Made by a program: the position numbers and the translations under genes. DNA of 64,000 nt from Dillenia suffruticosa (lineage: Eukaryota > Streptophyta > Magnoliopsida > Dilleniales > Dilleniaceae): the NCBI GenBank assembly GCA_033439265.1, contig JAVTVX010000012.1, positions 10,405,001-10,469,000 on the forward strand, written 5' to 3'. Positions 1 to 12,297 of the stretch are shown one piece after another. Below the pieces are notes generated by a model, which saw only the letters and a program-made list of their open reading frames with translations, ran no database searches and was not told the DNA's origin. Positions within the stretch are counted from its first letter, which is position 1, and each line of letters opens with the position of its first letter.

Positions 1-163
1 TTTCCATAAAGTTCCAGTCAATCATTTTCCCTAGGTTAATAGTACAAGAAGAGAAAGTTTCTTCATAAGTTTTTCTTTGCTCTAGAGATTGAATGAGGGT
101 TTGATCATATGTTACTGGAGATTTGGATTTCAATGTGCTTGGGAGTTCCATTTTAGGTGCCAT
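1..163 (-). pseudogene. Start of post-pol extra ORF of element C
   Basis: On the minus strand a reading frame begins with MAPK at 163 and stays open to the window edge. Its residues KMIDWNFM line up with GRLINWVFL in the post-pol ORF of element A, which also begins MAPK. This makes it the N-terminal part of the same extra protein, related to the plant family annotated as putative plant transposon protein. The function is unknown. The rest lies to the left of the window. Confidence 0.6.
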
Positions 164-1215
164 TGAAGATTAAGCTTGCAGATTGCAGAGAATTTCAGAT
201 TTGGGGGCTAGGTTTTCAAGAGAGTGAGGAGAGAGAGCTAGTTCGAACATGAGAGAGGGAGAATCCAAATTTATTTAAATTTGTGCTTGATTAAGCTTTT
301 TCGGTCAAATGATATTGTTTATCAATTAACCGACTTACTTGAGACCTTTAGAAAAATGACTAAGATTATTCGACTACTTTAGGAGTCGGTTGAATACTAT
401 GTCATGAGATTTGAAATTTACTATAGTCCAATAAAGGATTTAGTAGAATGTCACTATAGGTGGTTTGATCGTTTCTAAGGACATTTGATAGATTCATTGA
501 AACTATGCATACATTGGTCAATGGTTGTAGATAAGATTCGACCATTTTACACACAAGTACAAACATCAGTCGAACATCTCTTCCAGATGATTCGACTATA
601 TTTCTCACATAGCCAACAATCAGTTGATTGCCAAAATTCAGACATTTGACCTTTTTAAACATTGGGTTACTAGATATAGCCTAAAAAGCACATGATGGTC
701 GATCTATTCACCCAATCAGTCGATTATTTTTGTACATTTAGTCAATTGTATTATGTCTTTCAATCGATTAAAACAATAACAATTGCCTGCCTTGTCCAGG
801 CATTCAACTGTTTTCTTTTGATTATAAATTCTCAATCGATTGTAAAATCGTTTTAGTTGATTTAAACAGTATTGGTCAAATGTTTTGATCATACATTTGA
901 CTGTTTTGCTTTGGATTCATAAATTTTTTGACAATTGGTTGAATGATTCAATTTATTGCTATTGTAACATTGGACTAGTTTGTTCTGTGGCTGAATATTT
1001 TCTTAGGTTATCTTAGGAATCGGTCGACTGTCTTCTCAAGATGGTCGACTGTCTTAAACACTTTGTTGGCTGGAACTTCATTTCAGTCGAAGTTTTTCTT
1101 ATTTTCTTATGTAATCGGTCAAATCACATTTAATTTAGTCGAATGTCTTCAATTTAAATTTTTGAATCTTTTATGATCTTTTCTAAATTATTTTCAAATC
1201 TTTGATTGTACTTTT
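164..1215 (-). other. Non-coding region of element C between pol and extra ORF
   Basis: No coding frame is supported here. The stretch is AT-rich and is studded with short motifs of the form GTCGACTG, GTCGAATG and their decayed variants (for example GTTGACTG and GTCAAATG on either strand). Comparable arrays occur in the matching region and LTRs of elements A, B and D, each with its own wording. Their role is not known. Confidence 0.6.
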
Positions 1216-3195
1216 CTAATTTCCTTCTAACATTCCTAGCTCTCTTTTAAGTTCAAAGAACCTATTTTTGTCTAGGGGTTTTGTGAAGATATCTGTTGTT
1301 TGTCTTTAGGTGTCCATGTACTCTAAGATCACGTCATTCTTTAGAACATGATCATTGATGAAGTGATGTCTTATTTCAATATGTTTTGTTCTTGAATGGT
1401 GCACTGGATTTTTGGTTAAGTTAATTACATAATGTTGTCACACTTGACTAGTACGCGCTCAAGATTCAGGTCATAATCTCTCATATGATTCTTAATCCAC
1501 AATATCTGAGCAACATATTGCCTAGCATCAACATATTCAGCTTTTGTGGTGGAGGTTGCCACACTACTTTGTTTCTCAGAAGATCGTGACACCAGCATGT
1601 TTACAAAGAATTGGTATATTGTACTAGTACTTTTTCTATCCATTCTACATCTTGCATAGCTTGCATTTAAGAACCTATGCAAGTCGAAACTAGAGTTTCT
1701 ATCATATCACAATCCTAAGTTCACAGTATCCTTTACACTCCTAAAGATTCTCTTAATTATTGTCATATGTGACTATTTAGGGTCTAATTGGAACTTTGTA
1801 TATAGACATATACTAAACTAAATGTTTGGCTTAGAAGCTTTAAGATAGAAAAGGGAACATATCATACTTTTATATAACTTTTGGCATTCTGATTTTTCAT
1901 TCTCATCTTTGTCTATTTTCGTTCTTGTGCTCATAGGCGTGGGCCTTTCTTTGCAGATCTCAAGACTAAATTTTTTCACTACCTCTTTTGAGAATTTTGC
2001 TTGATTTATAAATATACCCTTATAAAATTATTTTATTTGAAGACACAAGAAATAATTTAATTCCCCCATCATAATTATTTCAAATTCCCTTTAAATTGAC
2101 TTGGCAAATTCTTTGTAGAGATTTTCATTGGTGCTACTAAACACTATGTCATTTACATATATTTGCAATATTAAAAGATCTCTGTCATTTCTCCTAATAA
2201 ATAGCGTACTGTCCACTTTGCCTCTATTAAAGTTATTTTCAATTAGAAAATTACTAAGTGTTTCATACCATGCTCTAGGAGTTCGTTTAAGACCATATAG
2301 AGATTTTGACAATCTATACACATGATCTGGGAATTTAGGGTCTTCAAACCCTATGGCTAGCTCTACATATACTGTGTTATTTATTAATCCATTAAGAAAA
2401 ATACTCTTGATATCTATTTGATATAGCTTAAAATTCATATGGTAGGTAAAGACAAGTAACATCCTGAGAGCCTTTAACCTGGCTACTGGGGTGTACGTTT
2501 CACCATAGTCTAAACCTTCCTCCTGACTATACCCTTTGGCTCCTAATTTGACTTTGTTTCTTACTATTGTGCCATGTTCATCTAGCTTGTTTTTGAACAA
2601 CTATTTAGTTCCTATCATAGATTGATCGCTAGGTTTAGAAACTAGCTCCCGAACTTCATTCTTCCTAAATTGATCTGACACTTCTTGCATGACCAATATC
2701 CAGTTCTCATTATCTAAGGCCTCATTTGTATTCTTTGACTCCATTTGAGAAATGAATGTAGCAAATCACACTCATTTTGAACTTTAGATTTAGTTGTGAC
2801 TCATAATTCAGGATTTCCTATTATGTTTTCTATATTCAAACTCTTTCTCACAATTAAGAATTTTGGTTCTAGATTCTGATTTTCTTTTATTAAAGGGGGT
2901 TCATCTTGAGTTTGTTCTTCTTTTGTTTCTTCTAAATTTATTTGATCAGAGACTATTGTAGGTTTATTTATTTCATCATGCTCTATTATGTATTTGATTA
3001 AACAAATTTTATATGTGTTGATTTTTCAACCACCATTATTCTTTTTTTATACACCCTGTATGCCTTACTATTGGTGGAATATCTTATGAAAATATTTTCA
3101 TCACTTCTTGTATCAAATTTCCCTAAACTATCTTTTCCATTGTTTAATATGAAACACTTACATCCGAAAATATGAAAATATCATATATTTGGTTT
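1216..3195 (-). pseudogene. Partial pol of element C (integrase end, RT, RNase H)
   Basis: Ty1-copia pol remnant. The RT block lies near 2090-2760 with recognisable copia motifs: VARLKALRMLL, YQIDIKSIFLNG, LYGLKRTPRAWYE and the catalytic-site region YVNDIVFSS. RNase H lies near 1216-1700 with RKSTSTIYQF and TKAEYVDA, and the usual KPLDKNRF tail comes close to 1240. The integrase C-terminal region around 2950-3190 reads GCKCFILNNGKDSLGKFD. The copy is heavily decayed. The lineage call rests on similarity to elements A and B. Confidence 0.85.
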
Positions 3196-3617
3196 CAATT
3201 GTTTAATTGTTTAAAGTAGCGAATGAGATTATAAAAATCTCAACAGATCTTCAAGAAAGGGATTGAAGAAGCCAACGTGACTGATCCAAAAATTGGATAC
3301 CATTCTCTAAATATTCTTTGATCTGAACTTTGTAAATACATTCTATGATCTGCATACTTGCTACGAAAGCTCAAAATTAGACCAGTAAGGGTTACTGTTT
3401 TTATTCTTTATTCTTATACTTTAATCACTACAACTGAACAAAGAGAAGGGCTATCTTTTTATTGTGTGTAATTAATTGTATGTGCTTGTTGAAAATCTTG
3501 TAGAATCAAGATTGTAAGGTGTAACCAAAATCTATAAATCTAGTTGTCTATACAATTTGAGTAAAATAGTAAAAATCTAGGAGGTCGCCTAAGAGTGGAC
3601 GTATACCGATTGGGTGG
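3195..3617 (+). repeat. Left fragment of the 5' LTR of element B
   Basis: Aligns with about 26922-27340 of the 3' LTR of B. Shared stretches include GAAGCCAACG, AAATATTCTTTGATCT and GCTCAAAA. The last bases before element A, GATTGGGTGG, continue at 14926 on the other side of A. The first ~1.2 kb of the LTR is missing to the left. Confidence 0.85.
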
Positions 3618-5542
3618 TATTGACCTAGTAAAGTTTTGATGATGAAAGGTTAGAAGAAAAATAATTTGAGAAAATAGGAAGACAGTCAGAAAATTCAGAA
3701 GTTTACAGTACAGTTCGATATGCTTAGAAAACACATCGACTTGTGACATTCACACACACACACATCGACCGGTTTGTTGCTCTTGTCGACCTGAGTTAAC
3801 TAATTTCTATAGAAACAAATGTTTGAACACTTCAACCTATACAAGACACATCGACCTGCACAATGAATGTCATATAAATCAGACATTCCAACACATCGAC
3901 CTGAGCACAAATCTTGTCAACATGAAACCTTAAGAACGGTGACACATCAACCTGTTCTCTATACACATCAACCTGATTTCTAAAAACACATCAACCTAAT
4001 AACACTTGAATCAGAAACGCACATCAACTTGCTTATTTTCTTGTCGACCTGATCAAAACATATCAACCAATTCACTCAAACACATCGACCAATTCATTAA
4101 GTGAATAATGACACATCAACCCTTAATTAGCACATGTCGACCCGGTCTTTATGTTATACATCGACATAGCAAAATATTTGTCGACACAAAGGAAACACAT
4201 CGACAAATTCATTTATTCAGGTCTACCAATTTTTATCTGTACAGTAAGATGTCGATATATAGTGAGTCTTGTCGACCTGATGTTCAATTGCTCATTAAAA
4301 TACACATCGACATAGCAAAATATTTGTCGACACAAAGGAAACACATCGACAAATTCATTTATTCAGGTCTACCAATTTTTATCTGCACAGTAAGATGTCG
4401 ATGTATATAGTGAGTCTTGTCAACCTGATATTCAATTGCTCATTAAAATACACATCGACCTATCAAATTCTTGTCGACACAACTCATACACATCAACCAA
4501 TTGAGTTCCACACATCGACCAATTTATTACATGAATAGTAACATATCGATGCACTAAATTACACTTGTCGACCTACCTCTTACAAATTCAGAAAGATCAC
4601 GCATCGACACTGTTGAAATGCTGTCGACACAAGAGAACACATCGACTAATTAAAAATCTCGAGTCCACCAATTTCATTTGGCACAGTTTCTTGTCGACCT
4701 GTTTACATAAAAATACACTAAGAATGATTCAAATTCAGGTCGATGTCCTCAATAGACTTGTTGACCTGCGTGTGTCAGAACCTAAATCTGGAAAACATTT
4801 TTGGACCTAACGGACGGCTTCTTTTTTCGATTTTTGAAATATTTCCTATTCTATCAAAGCTAACGTTCAAATGTAGAGCAAACAAAGTCTAATTGGCCCA
4901 TTTAAAAGAAGCACCAGTAAAAAGAACGAAGCTTCAGCACGAAGGAAGGAATAGTCGCATAAGCTTTAATGGCGGAAATTAAATGCCAACGTTCGAATGC
5001 AACAACCACCACCAACTCTCAACGGATCGATTAAATGCCCTAATAAATACAGAGAAGCAGAAGATGGTGGAAAAAAAATGAGAGACATTACAAGAATTAA
5101 GAAGCTCTATTGAGTACAAAGCAACAATTGATCTTTGTGCACTTGAAAGTCTTAATTGTATTAAGTGTCTTTTCGAATCTTTTCATTTTGTCAAATCTGA
5201 GGAAAGTATGTCTTAATTCTTGACCTACTTTTATGGATTAATTTGAGTGTCAAAGATAAAGGAGTGTCCGACATTGCCTTCAGTCAAAAAGCCCAAATTC
5301 AGTCTACGTGCACTATTTGAGGTTTAACTTGAGCCTATAATCAAGTTTGTAAACTAAACATTTAGTGAAAAATCCAAGGAGAGCTTGGAAGTGGACGTAT
5401 ACCGGGTTTGGTGGAACCACTATAAAAATTCTTTGTGTCCTCTTTGTTTGATTTCATTTACTGTCGTAAAGTTTTTAAATATAGAAAAAGTATAAAAAAA
5501 TCTATATTCAACTATTCACTTCTCCCATCTAGTTGAATAACA
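3618..5542 (+). repeat. 5' LTR of element A
   Basis: About 1.93 kb, matching 13071-14920. The left half (about 3690-4800) is an array of short motifs such as ACACATCGACC, TTGTCGACCTG and decayed forms (ATCAACC, GTTGACC). It contains an internal duplication of about 160 bp (near 4160-4310 and 4315-4440). The right half is unique and ends TTGAATAACA. A TATA-like CCTAATAAATACAGAG near 5038-5053 could be the core promoter. Confidence 0.93.
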
Positions 5543-5544
5543 AT

Positions 5545-5556
5545 TGGTATCAGAGC
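5545..5556 (+). other. Primer-binding site of element A
   Basis: TGGTATCAGAGC lies two bases after the 5' LTR end. It matches the complement of the 3' end of plant initiator tRNA-Met, the usual primer of Ty1-copia elements. Confidence 0.9.
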
Positions 5557-5591
5557 GAGTGTGTTGTCAAAGGCCTAACAGCTCAACACCA

Positions 5592-7366
5592 ATGATCCAA
5601 ATGGCAATTAACGGTGACAACATACCAGTTGAAGCATGCTCAACCAACCGTACTCCATTCTTCAATGGAAGCAATTTCAGCTACTAGAAGTAAAGGATGC
5701 ACAACTTCATCATTGCCCAGGACCTAAATGCTTGGGAAATCATCGAAGGAGGAGTCGAATTCCCTATGGAGGAGATATATGGAGTTCGTGTACCGGTAAA
5801 ATTGAAGAACATGACTATGGAACAAAAGAAAGCTTATCAAGCCAACTGCAAAGCCATCAACCTTCTTCACGTTGTACTGAGCATCAACGAATATAATCAA
5901 GTCTCTTCTTGCATAACAGCAAAGGAGATTTGGGAAAGACTTGAGGCCACCTATGAAGGAACTGACCCAGTACGTAAGAGCAAAATCAGATTACTGAAAC
6001 AAAAATATTAAGTCTTCAAAATAAAAGATGGAGAAGTAATCAATGAAATGATCACAAGATTTCATAAGGTAACAAATGAGCTCAGACTACTTGGAAAAGG
6101 AATTCCTCAAGAAGACATGGTGAACAAAATTCTAAGAAGTCTCCCGAAGTCTTGGGAGCCCAAGGTGACAGCAATTGAGGAGTCCAAAAATCTTGAGACT
6201 CTGACAATGGATGAACTCGTGGGATCATTGATAACCCATGAGATGAAACTGAATGTGAAGAACCAACTAAAGAAGAAAGAGGCGCCTTGAAGGCTGACAA
6301 TAAGGAAACCATATCTAGTTCAGAAGAAGAAGAAGATGAAGAGGATAAAGCCCTTCTGATAAGAAAATTCAGAAAATTCATGATGAGAAAGAGGAATAAA
6401 ACAAGCCATTCTTCAAAAAGCAAGAAAAGAAAGAAGAAATCAAATGTTTTGAATGCAAGAAGCTGAGACATATGAAGGCTGACTGCCCCTCTCTAAAAAA
6501 GGATGATAATAAGTACAAAAAGGACCGAAAAGAGAAGAAAAAGAAAAAAACACTTGCTGCATGGAGTGACGAAGAAGAAAAAGAAAAAAACACTTGCTGC
6601 ATGGAGTGACGAAGATTCAAGCTCAAGTGATGAAGAGCAAAATAAAGAACAAGTAAACATTTGTTTCATGGCAAATGAAGAATCTTTTGATAATGAGGTA
6701 AATTCCACTCTCTATTTATCATATTCTAAATCTGAAAATGACTTTTCTATCTCTGAATTACGTGAAACTTTAGTAGAATCACTAAAAGAATTAAAAGGAC
6801 TTAAAAAGAAAAATAATCTGTTAAAGAAAGAACTGACTGAAAATGTTAAAGTTTCAGAAAAATCAAAAAGTGAAGCAAATGAACTAAATAGAAAAAATGC
6901 TGAATTGGAACTATACGTTGATGAACTTAAGAAAAAACTAAATGTTGAATGTTTAGAAAAAGATAATGACATTCTTATAAATGAAAACATACTCTTAAAG
7001 AAAGATTTAGAAATTTTGAAAGAAAAGAACAGTAGGTTGAACACTGTCCTGATAAAATTCATCTCAAGACAAGAAAAGTTAGATGTCATGCTAAAAATTC
7101 AAAAAGCTGTGTTGGACAAGGCAGGATTAGGGTTCAACCTTAACCAAACACAAAAAGGATTACATAGATTCTTTATGTCAAGCTCTGAAAATACCAAACT
7201 AGAAAGATGTCACACGCGCATGAAAGTTGGTTACAAATCTGAAGTCTGCAGATTTAGAAACATGGCTTTAAACAAAACTAAGAAACCAGGATCACAAATC
7301 AGACATTGCACCCACTGTGTGAAAAATGGACACTCAACTTATAATTGCTGGTTTCTGAACTCCTAA
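5592..7366 (+). pseudogene. gag of element A
   Basis: Encodes the capsid/nucleocapsid polyprotein. The N-terminal part has the copia gag (UBN2-like) pattern, with AWEIIEGGVEFP, IWERLEATYEG and MITRFHKVTNELRLLGKG. A zinc knuckle CFECKKLRHMKADC (C-x2-C-x4-H-x4-C) lies near 6445-6490. A long lysine- and glutamate-rich, coiled-coil-like segment follows (about 6740-7090). A second knuckle, CTHCVKNGHSTYNC, lies near 7307-7350. The long gag with an extended C-terminal coiled region is typical of Sireviruses. The copy is broken. Confidence 0.85.
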
Positions 7367-7383
7367 AAAACAACCTTAACATG

Positions 7384-10300
7384 GATCCCCAAAGATAAAT
7401 TCATCACTAACTCAGCCGGACCCAAAAAGATATGGGTGCCAAAGGCAAAAGTGTGATTGTCTTCTCACTGCAGGTGCGCTTAAAGTCAAGAGAATCTTCC
7501 AGCAAGTCTATGTGGTGCATAGATAGTGGCTGTTCAAAACACATGACTGGAGATGCATCGAAATTTTCCTACCTTAAAAGCAAGAAAGGTGGAAAGGTTG
7601 CATGTGGAGACAATTCAAAAGGGAAGATTGTCAGCGTAGGCAACATAGGAGGTAAGTTATCTTTATCTCAAATTCAAAATGTACTGCTTGTGTTCGGACT
7701 AAAATTCAGCTTGTTGAGTGTTAGTCAACTGTGTGATAAAGACTATTCTGTATTGTTTGAGACTAATGCATGTTCCATTATTGATAAATCTACTGGACTT
7801 ATAAAGTTTACTGACCCCTAAAAGAGGAAACATATATGCAATTGATCTAGATCTCTTAAAACCCTCAACCGAATCATGTCTAGTTGCTGTGAATAAGAAT
7901 TCTTCATGGCTATGGCATAGAAGATTAGGTCATGCTAGTATGGACACTATCTCAAAACTAGTTAGAAAAGATATAGATAAGGGTTTTCCAAAATTGAAAT
8001 TTGAAAAGGACAAATTATGTGATGCATGTATAAAAGGAAAGCAAACAAAAACATCCTTTAAATCCAAAAATTATGTATCAACAGGAAGTCCTCTAAAACT
8101 TCTTCATATTGATTTGTTTGGACTTACTAGAACCCAAAACTTAGGAGGAAAATATTAAGGTTTTGTAATCATTGATGATTACTCTAGATTTATATAGGTG
8201 CTATTTCTTGCCAAAAAGGAAAAAGCTAGCGAGACATTTATTAGACTATACAAGAAAATTCAAAATGAAAAGGGAATGTATAGTAAGAGCATTAGAAGTG
8301 AACATGACAAGGAATTTGAAAACAAAACCATGGATGAATTATGCAATTATTATGGTATTGACCACAACTTCTCAGCTCCTAGAACACCTTAACAAAATGG
8401 AGTGGTAGAAAGGAAAAATAGAACCCTTCAAGAAATGGCTAGAACAATACTTTGTGAAAATAATCTATCTAAATTCTTTTGGGCAAAAGCAGTGAACACA
8501 TCATGCTACATTTTGAACAGAGCTCAAGTAAGACCAATCCTAAAGAAAATCCCTTATGAACTTTACAAAGGAAGAAAACCAAATGTAGCATACATTAGGG
8601 TGTTTGGATGCAAATGCTTTGTGTTGAACAATGAAAAAGAAGTATTAGGAAAATTTGATGTCAAAAGTGATGAAGGAATCTTTCTAGGTTACTTTCTAGC
8701 AAGCAAAACTTATAGAATTTATAATAAAAGGACCATGATAGTGGAGGAGTCAATTAACGTAGAATTGACAAAGAAAATGATATCAATCAAAGAATCTTGG
8801 ATAATGAAGATGTATCTGAGAAATTGAATGATATTAGTTTGTCTGATGAAATAAATAATCAAAAGGAGGATTCAAATGATCTCACAGTGCAGGAGGAAAG
8901 AAATGATATACAGCATTAGCAGGAGATCAAATTCTCTCAAATTAGGAAAGACGTAAATCCAGAGAACATAATTGGGAACATTAGTTCTGGAGTAAGAATA
9001 AGATCTGCAATCCACAATCAATGTGAGTATATGGCTTTTATTTCTCAGAGTGAACCCAAAAACGTGAATGAAGCTTTAGAAGATGAACATTGGATTATGG
9101 CAATGCAAGATGAACTGAATCAGTTTGAAAGAAATAAGGTTTGGAATTTGGTGCCTAGACCCATAGATCAATCAGTAATTGGAACCAAATGGATTTTCAT
9201 AAATAAGTTTGATGAATTTGGCACAATCACAAGAAATAAAGTAAGATTAGTGGCTAAAGGTTACAGTCAAGGGGAAGGAATTGATTACGATAAAACGTAT
9301 GCACCAGTAGCAAGATTAGAAGCTATAAGGATGTTGCTTGCCTTCTCTTGTTTCATGAATTTTAAGTTGTATTAAATGGATGTTAAAAGTGTATTTTTAA
9401 ATGGGTATTTAAATGAAACAGTGTACGTTAAACAACCTCCAGGATTTGATGATCCTAAATATCCTGAACATGTATACAAACTGACCAAAGCCTTATATGG
9501 ATTGAAACAAACTCCTAGAGCTTGGTATGAAAAATTAAGTAATTTTTTGACAAAAAATGACTTTGTACGAGGGAAAGTAGATACCATGTTGTTTGTCAAA
9601 AAGAGAGATGATAATTTCTTGATCATACAAATATACGTAAATGACATAATATTTGGAGGAACTAGTACTAGAATGTGTAAGGAATTTGCAGCCAAAATGT
9701 AAGGAGAATTTAAAATAAGCATGATGGGTGAGCTGAACTACTTTCTTGGTCTGCAAATCAAATAATCTGAAAATGGAATCTTCATAAATCAATCAAAATA
9801 TGCAAATGATTTAATTAAAAGATTAGGTTTAGTGACTGCAAGGGAAATGCAACACCAATGAGCACAAATATTAAGCTAGACAAAGATGAAAATAGTAAGT
9901 CAATTTGCCAAAAACTTTATAGAAGCATGATTGGATCATTACCTTATCTTATTGCTTCAAGACCAGACATACAATTCAGCATATGCCTTTGTGCTAGATT
10001 TCAGTCAGATCCTAAAGAGTCCCACTTGGTTGCAATCAAAAGAATCTTTAGATACTTAAAAGAAACGACACACTTGGGACTTTGGTATGACAGAAATTCG
10101 AGTTTCCAACAGCATGGATTTTGTGATGTTGACTTTGCTAGATGCAAAGTGGATAGAAAAAGCACAAGTGGCACTTGTCAATTCTTCGGAAATATGCTGG
10201 TATCATAGTCTTCAAAGAAGCAAAGCAGTGTGGCTTTGTCAACAACGGAAACTGAATATGTTTCAGCTGGACAGTGCACAGCACAGATTCTTTGGATCAA

Positions 10301-10580
10301 ACACCAAATGAAAGACTACGGGCTAAATTTTGATTGTATACCAATCAAGTGTGATAACACAAGTGCAATAAATCTCACAAAGAACCCTGTACATCACTCA
10401 CGAACCAAGCACATAGAAGTAAGACATCATTTCATTCAATATCATGTTCTGAAGAATAAGATTGTTCTTGAGTACATTGACACTAAAAAACAAATTGCTG
10501 ATATCCTCATCAAACCCTTAGACAAAAATAAATTTTGTGAATTAAGAAGGGATTTGGGAATGATAGAAATGAAGAGATAG
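7384..10580 (+). pseudogene. pol of element A (protease, integrase, RT, RNase H)
   Basis: Domains appear in Ty1-copia order. The protease has CIDSGCSKHMTGD near 7517-7560. The integrase zinc-binding region WLWHRRLGHAS with CDACIKGKQ spans about 7905-8045. The integrase core starts at LLHIDLFG, near 8100. RT runs from about 9080 to 9700, with [42 protein letters not shown] and YVNDIIFGG. RNase H runs from about 10080 to 10560, with RKSTSGTCQFFG, TETEYVSAG and KTKHIEVRHHF-like residues. It would make the enzymes for reverse transcription and insertion. Several breaks make the copy inactive. Confidence 0.93.
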
Positions 10581-11045
10581 AGAAAATAAAACGAAAAACA
10601 AAGTATTTTTCTGAGAAATAGATTTCAGGTCGATCTATTTATCAAAATATGTTGACAAATTTAAAAGTGTACAGAGGCATGTCGACCTGATCAAACAGAT
10701 CTTGTCGATCTGATCACGAACCAACACTTGGAACCAAACTCAGGAAATGACATCTCGATCCGTCTTTAAAATGTCGACCTGAAAAGCAGAAACAAGGCAG
10801 GTTGATGCATTTCTTAGTATGTCGACCTGATCATTCAACACAACTAAACAGGTCGTTGTGTACTTAGACCTGTCGACCTGAAACTTACCCAATAGAATAC
10901 CAACAGTTGACACGTCGACCTATCTAACCCTAAACCCCAAAATTTCAAACTTTCCTCTCTTTCGAAACCCTAACCTCCGAATTCGAAACCTCAATTCCTA
11001 AATCAAAACCCTAATCATTCGAATCCTCTCAAGAATCAAATCTAA
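10581..11045 (+). other. Spacer between pol and extra ORF in element A
   Basis: No coding frame is supported. The first 350 bases hold about a dozen GTCGACCTG-type motifs, the same wording as in the LTR of A. The last 100 bases, with repeated AACCCTAA and TCGAAACC, lead into the MAPK start at 11046. Confidence 0.7.
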
Positions 11046-12297
11046 ATGGCTCCTAAGATGAAAATGGCAATCAAGAAACCCACGGAACCATCGAAAAAAT
11101 CTTCCAAACCTACGGGAAAGGGTTCGCCCTCTTCTGCGCAACTCATGAAACCAACACCCCTCCACCACAACCATTCCTTTAGCTCAGCACCTATGAGTTT
11201 CAATCGATTGAACAAAATGACTTATACGATAGGATGTTTTCAAAAAGAAAAGTGAACCATGGTCGATTGATCAATTGGGTGTTCTTAAAAAGGGTTGGGT
11301 TCAAGTACGAAGAACATCTAATAGAGGTATACCCTTCTTCTCTTCTGAACCCTAACAAGTATATTCATGAGAGAGAGGTCAAATTATTTTACAATAACCT
11401 GAAGTCATTTGTGAAGAACCCTTGAATAAGATGCAAATTACCATTGATGATCATTTTGTTTTATGTGCATTCAAATCCTTTGTAAATGGAAAGGAATTCA
11501 AAGCGACTCCTAGGAAAATATGTGAGAACCATGGACTCTCCTGGGTCTCTTATTACCACTGTGAATCATACATGAAATCAAGTTATCTGGACAATACTAG
11601 AGTGGTTTTTGATGATCAGAATCTGACAATAGTGAATACCAATGCTACTGAACTTGACTTTCATGAAAGGATATTGCATTTGATAGTTAGTCATGTACTT
11701 AGACCGAGAGGAGGCAACTATACCACAATTTCAAAGGAGGACATGTGGTTAATGGCTTGCATCATTAGTGGGAAGAATCCTAGATTCCATTATATAGTTC
11801 CTCATTTTATGATCTCCGCACATAGATCTAAGAGTTTTCTCCTGCCCTATGCAAGTATGATAACAGATATATTGTCTAAGAATAAAGTGGTTTTGGAAAA
11901 AGACTCAATTGTTGAATTGAGTGATAAGAGCTCTATTAATGCATCCTCAATGCTAAGGGCACGATGGATAAGCAATGCTAAAGGAGAATGGTTAAGGAAA
12001 GAAGGTGGAATAGGAAAGAGACAGGTTGAGGAGACTGAGGTTGAGCCTGATGAAGACACAGAGAATGTTCCAAGGAAAGAAATAAGGACTGAACAAGGTG
12101 AATCTTCTAGCATTCAACCAATCACACTTCAGATGATTTGGGACAAGTTGGAACATCTGGATAAGAGACAAACTATGATTGGTCAAATGTGCTGTTTTAA
12201 CAGAATGGATCTTTCCAACATCCAAGAAAGATTGGATGCTTTGATGAAGGAGAAAGGGAAGCCAAAGAAAGATATCAAACCAATGAAGTCAATTTAG
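11046..12297 (+). pseudogene. Post-pol extra ORF of element A, 'putative plant transposon protein'-like
   Basis: A coding region of about 1.25 kb separates pol from the 3' LTR. It starts MAPKMKMAIKKPTEP with a basic, serine-rich N-terminus. Then come GRLINWVFLKRVGFKYEEHL and YPSSLLNPNKYIHEREVKLF. A central block has RILHLIVSHVLRPRGGNY, ISKEDMWLMACIISGKNP and PHFMISAHRS. A charged C-terminus follows. From memory, this central pattern is that of the plant family annotated as putative plant transposon protein (Pfam Transposase_32). No envelope-like signal peptide or membrane helix is seen. Function is unknown. Elements B and C carry relatives at the same place. This copy is broken. Confidence 0.75.

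Larger units (their letters stand above)
1..3195 (-). mobile_element. Sirevirus-type Ty1-copia remnant (element C), partial
   Basis: Reading leftwards, the parts seen are the end of integrase, reverse transcriptase, RNase H, a non-coding stretch and the start of a post-pol ORF that leaves the window at base 1. The RT block resembles the RT of elements A and B, with the same order of parts, which supports the Sirevirus assignment. No LTR of this element is visible. Gag, protease and most of integrase are absent from the right side, where the sequence passes directly into a partial LTR of element B near 3195. It is an old fossil with many breaks. Confidence 0.8.

Noticed and set aside
3690-4800. 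A CRISPR-like array, suggested by short regularly recurring words
   Set aside because: The motif is short, degenerate, occurs in both orientations, is irregularly spaced and lies inside a plant LTR.
4108-4810. Open frames in the 5' LTR of element A (and at 13584-13871)
   Set aside because: They are translations of the TCGAC motif array (repeating RHS/STCRP-type residues), with no protein family and no independent support.
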